Positions 18,269 through 24,900 of a stretch of 64,000 nt of DNA are shown piece after piece. Made by a program: the position numbers and the translations under genes. Origin of the DNA: Lederbergia panacisoli (GTDB taxonomy: Bacteria > Bacillota > Bacilli > Bacillales > Bacillaceae_C); assembly GCF_024626525.1 (NCBI RefSeq), contig NZ_JANJGU010000006.1:1-64000 (forward strand), given 5' to 3'. How positions within the stretch are numbered: the stretch's first letter is position 1; every line of letters starts with the position of its first letter. Under the pieces are notes generated by a model, which had not been told where the DNA came from, made no database searches, and saw nothing but the letters and a program-made list of their open reading frames with translations.

Positions 18269-18769
18269 TCAATGCGCTGGTCGTATTTTTTTGAAGATGT
18301 TAGTGTCTTTAAATTTATTAATATTTTCTTTTGTTAATAAGTGATCAATTCCATAGTATCTTGTGCCTTTGATGACGAAGAGAAGGATGACAGCTAATGC
18401 TAGTAAAATTGGGTTAGTGCTGATTGTCCCTGCAAGCAGGAAGTTCAAGTTCATGAATGCCCCTGCAATTAGTGCTGGCAATGTTAGTGCCCCAACTATA
18501 AGGCCTAAACCAACTAATATTTCTCCCCAAGGGATAAGGACGTTGAAAATTTTAACGTTTGGCAATGCTACATTTTGTAAAAAGTCTGCGTACCAACCTT
18601 GAACTGCTGGAAATTCTCCACCTGCTTTTGCGATTGCTCCTTGTATGAATCCACCTGCATCAAAAGCTCCTAGCTTATGCCAACCTGCTTCTATCCATTG
18701 TACCCCTAACCAAATTCTTAATGCTGCCCAAACGATTGCGACAAAACGATTTTCATACCACTTTTTCAT
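18269..18769 (-). CDS. DoxX family membrane protein, copy 3
   Basis: A 166-residue DoxX protein, the most diverged of the three (for example GGFIQG, HLLTKENINKF, shorter tail ending KKIRPAH). Same membrane layout and the same upstream architecture of promoter, distal and proximal TGTGA sites and AGGAGTG ribosome-binding site. It lies next to the intact acetyltransferase gene, so this is probably the parental copy from which copies 2 and 1 arose. Its own terminator makes it a separate transcript. Confidence 0.85.
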   Translation of the reverse strand: MKKWYENRFVAIVWAALRIWLGVQWIEAGWHKLGAFDAGGFIQGAIAKAGGEFPAVQGWYADFLQNVALPNVKIFNVLIPWGEILVGLGLIVGALTLPALIAGAFMNLNFLLAGTISTNPILLALAVILLFVIKGTRYYGIDHLLTKENINKFKDTNIFKKIRPAH

Positions 18770-18800
18770 CTTTCTCACTCCTTGAGTTTTTTTGAATTAA

Positions 18801-18816
18801 TGTGAGGTAATTCACA
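18801..18816 (-). promoter_or_regulatory. Rex/FNR-type site (proximal), DoxX copy 3
   Basis: TGTGAGGTAATTCACA, a TGTGA-N6-TCACA palindrome 31 bp before the start codon, equivalent in position to the proximal sites of copies 1 and 2. Confidence 0.5.
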
Positions 18817-18873
18817 TTCTAGTATAAAAAAATATAGTACTTTAATCAGCTGATTGATTATTTGTATTCCCTT

Positions 18874-18889
18874 TGTGAAATTATTCACA
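18874..18889 (-). promoter_or_regulatory. Rex/FNR-type site (distal), DoxX copy 3
   Basis: TGTGAAATTATTCACA with a leading T gives TTGTGAA..TTCACA, close to the Rex consensus. It lies just downstream of the -10 at 18906. A shared ATCAGCTGAT palindrome sits between the distal and proximal sites in copies 2 and 3 (17902-17910 region and 18845-18854). Confidence 0.55.
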
Positions 18890-18905
18890 TTTTCTTTACA
18901 CTCTT

Positions 18906-18934
18906 AATATACAACGCATTTACCTTTTACACAA
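18906..18934 (-). promoter_or_regulatory. Promoter of DoxX copy 3
   Basis: On the minus strand: TTGTGT (18929-18934), 17-bp spacer, TATATT (18906-18911), conserved with copy 2's promoter. It lies just past the end of the acetyltransferase gene. Confidence 0.6.
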
Positions 18935-18982
18935 TCCCTTTTCTTGCATTGTCACTAAATTGCCATAAAGGGAGATTTAGCC

Positions 18983-19864
18983 TTATTTACACTCTAAATA
19001 TCCCATTCGCTGACGGTTAAAAACCTCATATCCCATTTTTCCATACCATTCTTCTAGCCATGTATAGCCAATATACGAATGGTTATATCCTTGACTTTTT
19101 AATTCCTCATTTATTGCATAAACTAATGAAGCGCCTATTCCATGTTCCCTATATTTTGTCATTACTCCTAGGCAGCCCACTCCTCCTACTTTCCCCTCAA
19201 TCATATCCTTCCATCTAATATCTTCTTCAGTTAAAATCATTGCACATCCTACAATCAAGTGATTAAAACGCGCTACAATAATGTGATTGAAAGCAAAGTC
19301 GTCTATTATGTTTTTATAATATTCGATCCATCCAGACAACTCATCTTCACTTTTAAGTAAACTAATTAAATCATTGCTTTCATGGGGCATAAGTTTTCCT
19401 ATGTTTACAGGGGCTGTTGGTTCAGAATTCTGCCAATTATTCAAGTTCATCACCATATCAATACTATCCCATGCCCACTGAAAACCTTTTTTCTCTAAAA
19501 ATTGATCACCGGACCCTATTGGAACCCCTTGCCACCAATATCCTGAACCGATACCGGCAGTCCATTGTTTACCCACATTTTTCATGGCCATTTCAAAAAG
19601 CATTCCGCCAATCCCCTTATTGCGATATTGCTCTATAACATGTAATAACCATAGCGCACTTGAATTCCCTTCTTCATTAACAAGGATTCCACAGCATTCA
19701 CCATCGTTATAAGCAATGTAAAGCCATAAATGTTCCGCTGCATCTTTTGAAAAAGATAATATACTTTTTTCATCTATTATCCAATCAGAAATATGTTTAC
19801 ACCAATACTTGGTTAAAACCTTCTCATTCCCACGAAAAGGATATCGTTTTATATATACATTCAT
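18983..19864 (-). CDS. Tandem-domain GNAT acetyltransferase
   Basis: A 294-residue protein with two GNAT-type N-acetyltransferase domains. The first has the acetyl-CoA loop in EQYRNKGIGGMLFEMAM (about residues 85-105) and the second in TKYREHGIGASLVYAI (about 240-260). The substrate cannot be told from sequence. ATG 19864 follows TTGAGG at suitable spacing; ATG at 19873 overlaps that site. The last ~110 bp of the gene are also present as a decayed copy between DoxX copies 2 and 3. Confidence 0.85.
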   Translation of the reverse strand: MNVYIKRYPFRGNEKVLTKYWCKHISDWIIDEKSILSFSKDAAEHLWLYIAYNDGECCGILVNEEGNSSALWLLHVIEQYRNKGIGGMLFEMAMKNVGKQWTAGIGSGYWWQGVPIGSGDQFLEKKGFQWAWDSIDMVMNLNNWQNSEPTAPVNIGKLMPHESNDLISLLKSEDELSGWIEYYKNIIDDFAFNHIIVARFNHLIVGCAMILTEEDIRWKDMIEGKVGGVGCLGVMTKYREHGIGASLVYAINEELKSQGYNHSYIGYTWLEEWYGKMGYEVFNRQRMGYLECK

Positions 19865-19953
19865 CTTTTTCATCCTCAACATATCATTTTAGTCAGGTTT
19901 GTCCTAACTACTGCATACAGTCTTAATATAGGGATTATTGGGAGGTGTAAAAA

Positions 19954-20304
19954 GTAGCAACTACTCACAAATTAATCCGATATGTAATAGCTTATGTGTT
20001 TATCATATCTGGTTTAATGAAACTCGTAAATGAAGATCTTGGAAGCGTGTTTATTCAATTGGGATTGCCATTCCCACTATATTTAATGTATGCTGTTGCC
20101 GCCATCGAGGTCGTTTGTGGCATCCTTATTTTAGCTAATAAAATGGTTCACCATGCTGTCATTCCGTTGATTGGAATCATGATAGCTGCCATTTTATTAA
20201 CAAAAGTTCCTTCGTTACATTCAGGATTTATGCCATTTGCTTTTAATGCGAGACTGGATATTGTGATGTTGGTTTTGTTGTGGGTTCTGTATAAATGGAG
20301 GTAG
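19954..20304 (+). CDS. DoxX-like membrane protein with no canonical start codon
   Basis: A small DoxX-like protein: RYVIAYVFIISGLMKL begins the first helix, and ILTKVPSLHSGF lies between helices 3 and 4. The ribosome-binding site GGGAGGTG (19940-19947) is followed at normal distance by GTA (19954) in the correct frame. The frame is closed by a stop at 19948, and the first usable start is GTG at 19996, which would cut off most of helix 1. Either the start was lost by mutation (GTG to GTA) or translation begins at 19996 with a shortened 102-residue product. Possibly a gene in decay. Confidence 0.6.
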   Translation, partial: VATTHKLIRYVIAYVFIISGLMKLVNEDLGSVFIQLGLPFPLYLMYAVAAIEVVCGILILANKMVHHAVIPLIGIMIAAILLTKVPSLHSGFMPFAFNARLDIVMLVLLWVLYKWR

Positions 20305-20305
20305 A

Positions 20306-20737
20306 TTAATTTGGTATCTTCTTTAATATAGAACCAATTTTTGAATTCTTCTTTTTAAAGTATGATCGATGGATGATTAGCCAAATTACAAAAACTCCTA
20401 AAAAGTTCTTTACTAAATCTATGATCGAAAAGGATCTGAATGGAACAAAATATTGATGAATTTCATCGAACAGCCCATATAAAACAGCAAAGGTAAAACT
20501 AATAGCTTCCATTTTATTATCTAGTGGCCGATAGGTAAGAATCGCTAAAATAAGCAGTAAATATAAAATGCCAAATTCAATTAAATGGGCGAGTTCAAAA
20601 CAAATGCCGATAAATAAAATGATATTATAACTAATATTGCTCAAAAGATTATGTACGGATTCAGGGTCAAACGAGCTTGATTGTATCCAAATAAATATTA
20701 TGTATAAAACAGGAAGAATTCTTAAAATTGGCTTCAC
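20306..20737 (-). CDS. VanZ-like family membrane protein
   Basis: A 143-residue membrane protein with four predicted helices and the VanZ-family signature: HLIEFGILYLLL in helix 2, then DEIHQYFVPFRSFSIIDLVKNFLG. VanZ gives low-level teicoplanin resistance in one setting, but most family members have no known role. GTG 20737 is used because AAGGTG is six bases upstream; the GTG at 20746 is inside that ribosome-binding site. It converges on the DoxX-like gene with only one base between stops. Confidence 0.82.
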   Translation of the reverse strand: MKPILRILPVLYIIFIWIQSSSFDPESVHNLLSNISYNIILFIGICFELAHLIEFGILYLLLILAILTYRPLDNKMEAISFTFAVLYGLFDEIHQYFVPFRSFSIIDLVKNFLGVFVIWLIIHRSYFKKKNSKIGSILKKIPN

Positions 20738-20752
20738 TATGGGCACCTTCTA

Positions 20753-20786
20753 ATCAAAAAAGAGAAGGCGGTTAACCTTCTCTTTT
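20753..20786 (-). terminator. Terminator after the metallophosphoesterase gene
   Basis: Stem AAAAAGAGAAGG (20757-20768) with CCTTCTCTTTTT (20775-20786), continuing into a T tract on the minus strand. It overlaps the last base of the stop codon region. Confidence 0.85.
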
Positions 20787-21502
20787 TATATTTTGGCATT
20801 TTGCAGTATATTGATCATTGCTTCGGCATTAGGATAGGCAGAATCGTTGTATTGCTGCATAACCTTTTCAGTATCAAACGGCACCCTGACAATGGAAGCT
20901 TGAAATCCGTTATCCGTAATATCTATTAATGCATATGAAGATTTTTTCATCCCATCAAAAGGAAGTCCTACACTTCCGATGTTCATTACACATTTACCGT
21001 TAATGTACCGAATGTATGGCTTATGGATATGAGCGTAAATATAAAGATCAGCTTCATTTACCATCAATTTATTGGTAATCAGGTCATCACTTTCAAATGG
21101 CGGTACAATTTCGAACAAACTATTAGGAGTAGCGTGGAATGCGTGAATCTTCATTCCTGCTTCTTCTATCGTTAAATCCATCGGCAACTGTTCCAAATAG
21201 GCAATACTTTTTTCGTCTAACTGTGAATAAATCCAATCCCGCTCTTTATTCATCATATCCAGAGCTTGGTATGGAACCTCTCCTTGTCGCACACCGCGAA
21301 CAACCCATTCGTCCGCATTTCCTTTGATGACATCACAATTTAAGGAAAGAACTAATTCTAATGATCGCTGGGGTTCTGGGCCGCGGTAGCAAATATCACC
21401 TAGAACGTAAATTTTGTCTACATTTTTTGCTTGGATATCCTGAAGTACGGCATCTAGCGCGATGGCGTTGCCGTGGATATCGGATAGGAAGGCTAGTTTC
21501 AT
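20786..21502 (-). CDS. Metallophosphoesterase, YfcE-like phosphodiesterase family
   Basis: A 238-residue calcineurin-like phosphoesterase. Metal-binding motifs in order: FLSDIHGNAIAL (DxH), YVLGDICYRGPEP (GD), VIKGNADEW (GN-D/H), then IHAFHATP and YIYAHIHKPY (GHxH-like). This makes a dinuclear-metal phosphatase or phosphodiesterase likely; the substrate is unknown. ATG 21502 follows ACGAGG. It directly follows the ATP-grasp gene at the 3' end of the EPS locus on the same strand (29 bp), so read-through is possible. Confidence 0.88.
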   Translation of the reverse strand: MKLAFLSDIHGNAIALDAVLQDIQAKNVDKIYVLGDICYRGPEPQRSLELVLSLNCDVIKGNADEWVVRGVRQGEVPYQALDMMNKERDWIYSQLDEKSIAYLEQLPMDLTIEEAGMKIHAFHATPNSLFEIVPPFESDDLITNKLMVNEADLYIYAHIHKPYIRYINGKCVMNIGSVGLPFDGMKKSSYALIDITDNGFQASIVRVPFDTEKVMQQYNDSAYPNAEAMINILQNAKI

Positions 21503-21531
21503 GGTAAGACCTCGTTTCATTTGTTTACCAA

Positions 21532-22548
21532 TTATCTTAACTGTAATTTCAATTTGTTGTCTACTGAAGACATTTCAGATTGGCTGGAATTAAGGATAAT
21601 AAAATGATCATATTTTACTAGTATCGTTCCTTCCCCATAAGGCTCTTCATTTATTGAATTAAGTTTACCCATCAAATTATTAATGATATTTTCCACGAAA
21701 TTTTGTCCCATTTCATGTGCATGGAGATAGCCTCCACCAAATCTTGGGTTAATTTCAGATACGACAAAGCCTTCTCCCGTCTTAAAGCAATCGACATCAA
21801 TAGGTCCTGCGGGTTTAAGAGCGGAAATAAGTTTTTGAATCAATTGTTTTAATTCCTGGTCATTTATAGCTACCGACTTATCCGTTTCACCAGCCCTCAT
21901 AGCTACTTTTCTTTTGGTGAAAATATTCGTTGTCACACCAGATATTAGATCTATAAAACAATCAACCCCATATTCTTCTGCATTGATGAAGGGTTGCACA
22001 ACTAATTCTTCATTGTTATTCCAAAAAAATTCGAGCTCTTTTACCGTGTTTACCTTGGATATCCCTAAACTTGCACTACCATTTCTTGGTTTTATAATTA
22101 ATGGGAAGTTTAATGTTCCATCCATTAAATCTTCCATCACCTTTTCTCTCTCAACATAGGTTTTTACACTAGGAATATCATGCTCCTTTAAAAATTGATA
22201 CGTCGAATATTTATCGAAGCAAATATCGACCACATCCTTATTTGATACAACAATCGTTATGCCTTCTTTTTTAAACTCCTTCTTATATCTGGCTAGTAAT
22301 GATAATTCCGGATCTATGAGTGAAAGAATAGCTTTAATATCGTATTTGGCACATATTTCCTTTATATGTTGAATGTAATTAGGATGCGAAATTCTGGGAA
22401 CGACTTCAAAACTATCGGCATAGGACAATGCCGGTGCTGTTACATCACAATCTACCGCAATGATCCTTCCATTGATTTTCTGTAGTTCTTCTTTAAAATA
22501 TTGAACTAATCTTACTCGACGCCCAGCACTGCATATTAATATATTCAT
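21532..22548 (-). CDS. ATP-grasp family ligase
   Basis: A 338-residue ATP-grasp enzyme, a fold that joins a carboxylate to an amine or thiol through an acyl-phosphate. Visible: N-terminal Rossmann-like MNILICSAGRRVRLVQYF, the ATP-binding FPLIIKPRNGSASLGI loop, and metal/ATP residues in GEGFVVSEINPRFGGG. Its substrates are unknown. It is related to carbamoyl-phosphate-synthase-like ATP-grasp proteins common in capsule loci. ATG 22548 follows AGAGGAA; the longer open frame overlaps the upstream gene. It is the last gene of a GT14, PLP decarboxylase-like, ATP-grasp trio. Confidence 0.85.
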   Translation of the reverse strand: MNILICSAGRRVRLVQYFKEELQKINGRIIAVDCDVTAPALSYADSFEVVPRISHPNYIQHIKEICAKYDIKAILSLIDPELSLLARYKKEFKKEGITIVVSNKDVVDICFDKYSTYQFLKEHDIPSVKTYVEREKVMEDLMDGTLNFPLIIKPRNGSASLGISKVNTVKELEFFWNNNEELVVQPFINAEEYGVDCFIDLISGVTTNIFTKRKVAMRAGETDKSVAINDQELKQLIQKLISALKPAGPIDVDCFKTGEGFVVSEINPRFGGGYLHAHEMGQNFVENIINNLMGKLNSINEEPYGEGTILVKYDHFIILNSSQSEMSSVDNKLKLQLR

Positions 22549-22573
22549 TAATTCGTTCCTCTCATTATGATTT

Positions 22574-23851
22574 TTATGGAAAACTAAAAGAATAAAGGTC
22601 CTCATTAAAGAATTGATTGATTGTTTCCTTTTTTCTAACCTCAAAAAAAGAAGCATTATCCATTGCGATAATACTAGGACGTTCTTTAATAAATGGGGGA
22701 TTAAAAACAATCGTATACGCTCCTACATTCTCAAAAACAACAAAGTCGTCCCTCTCTGGTAGTGCATCGTGCACATGATGAGCTAAATAATCTTTCTCCA
22801 TACACGTATAACCGACTATATGAAAATATTCATTGTCAGAAACATTTTCGTTTTTCCTAACGATTTGCATTGGAAGATTATTTTTATGCATTGTTGGTTT
22901 AACGTTATGAACACTACCATTCACTAATACGAAGTTGTTATCCCTAACCTTTTTCACTTCAATTACTTTAGAAATAAAAATAAAGGTATTTGCGACCATC
23001 GAAATACCTGGCTCCAAAATTAGATTTGGTTTCTTGGAAAAATGCTTAAATTCCCTATTCATCACTTCACATATTGTCCCTGCATAGTCATCAAATGTTG
23101 GTGTGATGATATTAAATGAATCCGGCATTTCACCATAAATTCCACCACCGACATCGATGTATTCCAAAGTATCTATTAAATTTTCTTTCGCTAAATCACA
23201 GAGAGTTTGAGTAATTACTTTGTATGCATGCAAACTTCTATTTCTGGTAGAAAAATGACCATGCAATCCAATTATATTTATATTTTGCATAGTTCTAAGC
23301 TCATTTAAAGCAAGATGAAAATTTCCATTTTCCACACAAATTCCAAATCTGCTAATCGCATAACCTTCCTGTAAAATGCTGACTCCATCTTGGGAAATAT
23401 CAAAATTCACCCTTAATCCCAATTTAATTTCTTTATCTTCATTGTTTAACGCATACTCTTTAACAAATTCGATCTCATACATTGAATCAATATTAAGCAG
23501 ACTTTCATTGTCTAATGCATAAAATACATCTTCTTTGCTTTTTAAAGGTCCGTTAAATATGATCCTTTTTGGATCTTCACCGATTTTAATAGCTAAATCG
23601 TATTCCAATCTTGAGACCACCTCTGCATATGCACCTAACTTTGATAATTCTTTGCATAAATAAGGAAGATAATTCGTTTTATAAGAGTAACCAATAATGA
23701 AGTTTGCATATATGCTCTTAAAAGCATCATTGATTTTTTGATAATTTTCTTTTAGTTTATTTACATCTAATAAATAAAAAGATGAACCATACGATTTTTC
23801 TAATTCCTTGAATGAATCATAAGTTAACTCCGCTTGAATAACAGAGTTCAT
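22574..23851 (-). CDS. PLP-dependent decarboxylase-like enzyme (fold type III)
   Basis: A 425-residue member of the diaminopimelate/ornithine decarboxylase (alanine-racemase-fold) family. The PLP lysine is in FIIGYSYKTNYLP (about residue 60). HGHFSTRNRS, the glycine-rich YIDVGGGIYG phosphate loop, LEPGISMVA and the C-terminal FENVGAYTIVFNPPF are also typical. The specific amino acid is unclear. It is unlikely to be the housekeeping LysA, given its divergence and EPS-locus setting. ATG 23851 has GGAGG eight bases upstream. A hairpin and T-run precede that ribosome-binding site. Confidence 0.85.
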   Translation of the reverse strand: MNSVIQAELTYDSFKELEKSYGSSFYLLDVNKLKENYQKINDAFKSIYANFIIGYSYKTNYLPYLCKELSKLGAYAEVVSRLEYDLAIKIGEDPKRIIFNGPLKSKEDVFYALDNESLLNIDSMYEIEFVKEYALNNEDKEIKLGLRVNFDISQDGVSILQEGYAISRFGICVENGNFHLALNELRTMQNINIIGLHGHFSTRNRSLHAYKVITQTLCDLAKENLIDTLEYIDVGGGIYGEMPDSFNIITPTFDDYAGTICEVMNREFKHFSKKPNLILEPGISMVANTFIFISKVIEVKKVRDNNFVLVNGSVHNVKPTMHKNNLPMQIVRKNENVSDNEYFHIVGYTCMEKDYLAHHVHDALPERDDFVVFENVGAYTIVFNPPFIKERPSIIAMDNASFFEVRKKETINQFFNEDLYSFSFP

Positions 23852-23866
23852 AAGACATTCCTCCAT

Positions 23867-23909
23867 TAAAAAAGACATCTTGGTATAGAATTAACCTGAC
23901 CAGATGTCT
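23867..23909 (-). terminator. Terminator-like hairpin directly before a ribosome-binding site (decarboxylase gene)
   Basis: Minus strand: AGACATCT-GGT (23899-23909) pairs with ACCA-AGATGTCT (23873-23884), one bulge, then TTTTTT, immediately followed by AATGGAGG, the ribosome-binding site of the next gene. It lies three bases after the GT14 stop. Confidence 0.7.
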
Positions 23910-23911
23910 AA

Positions 23912-24844
23912 TTATATAACTATTAAATTCTCTTTCTTTTCATCCATTTGCTTAGCGTTAAACCTAACCTTAGTAGCAAAATAATCTATTACGGATTTAT
24001 CTACTGTTTCATCAAATTTTCTAGCAAAAAAACAATCGGATTCTTCAATTACTGGAATATGGTTTCTAGCTATTTCTATTGGAGAATTCCTGTTAGACAT
24101 CTGTTTTCCCCATTTAATAAAAAGATGATTATTGTTAACCACATGACTTTTATATGGAGAATTCATAATAATTGTATGGAAGAACCATTCATCTGGAACT
24201 AATGTGTTTTTAAAATATGGATAATACCATTCATTTTCATTTAAAAATTCAATAATATACTCTGCAACCTCATAAGGTACAGAAAACCACTGTGAACCAC
24301 TGTATAATGTAAAATTTCCGGGTAATCGGTTTGGGTTTGGATGTAAATTAAAACCCTTTCGATATAAAGCTTGAATAAACCCTCTATACATTCTAGCGGG
24401 ATGAAAAGTTGTGTATCTTCCGCGAGTCGCTTTAGGAAAATTGATTTCCATTAATCCTTTATTTACTTCGTTTCTATGTGTCATAAAAATTTTGCCTTTG
24501 TTATTGATTAAAAGTTCTTTATAATCATTCTTCACAAGTAAATCTTGCCCACTTCTTAGACAAACAAAATCGTATTTCTTCCCAGAAGTAAGTACTTCTT
24601 TAAACAATAGTATTGTCGTATCTACTTGGCTGATATCCCCCCATTCACACATAATACTGTGTTTAAGCACTTTAACATTTGGACTTTTAATAATTTGTCC
24701 TTTTAAATTTTCAAAGTTCCTTTTGTCAATATGAACATATACATCGGCAAAGTCGTTCACAATAAGCTGTTTTAAAAACTTATTTACTTGTTCAGGGTTT
24801 TTGTGTATTTGTAAAATAAACGCTGTCCGAGAAGTTGGATTCAT
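23912..24844 (-). CDS. Core-2/I-branching-type glycosyltransferase (GT14)
   Basis: A 310-residue glycosyltransferase resembling GT14 beta-1,6-N-acetylglucosaminyltransferases. Typical features are FILQIHKNPEQVNKFLKQL, VYVHIDKR, the FVCLRSGQDLLV segment (SGxD motif), GSQWFSVPYEVAEYI and the acceptor-site Glu in VPDEWFFHTI. There is no membrane segment. ATG 24844 suits AAGGAG eight bases upstream; ATG 24850 is too close. It begins right after a terminator-like hairpin and leads the module with the decarboxylase-like and ATP-grasp genes. Confidence 0.85.
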   Translation of the reverse strand: MNPTSRTAFILQIHKNPEQVNKFLKQLIVNDFADVYVHIDKRNFENLKGQIIKSPNVKVLKHSIMCEWGDISQVDTTILLFKEVLTSGKKYDFVCLRSGQDLLVKNDYKELLINNKGKIFMTHRNEVNKGLMEINFPKATRGRYTTFHPARMYRGFIQALYRKGFNLHPNPNRLPGNFTLYSGSQWFSVPYEVAEYIIEFLNENEWYYPYFKNTLVPDEWFFHTIIMNSPYKSHVVNNNHLFIKWGKQMSNRNSPIEIARNHIPVIEESDCFFARKFDETVDKSVIDYFATKVRFNAKQMDEKKENLIVI

Positions 24845-24856
24845 ATTCATTTCTCC

Positions 24857-24893
24857 TTAAAAAAAGGCACTAGTGTTAAACTTCACTAGGCCT
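24857..24893 (-). terminator. Terminator-like hairpin directly before a ribosome-binding site (GT14 gene)
   Basis: Minus strand: GGC-CTAGTG pairs with CACTAG-TGCC (one bulge), then TTTTTTT and at once AAGGAG, the GT14 ribosome-binding site. It follows the beta-helix gene's stop after 8 bp. Confidence 0.75.
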
Positions 24894-24900
24894 CTTCTCA

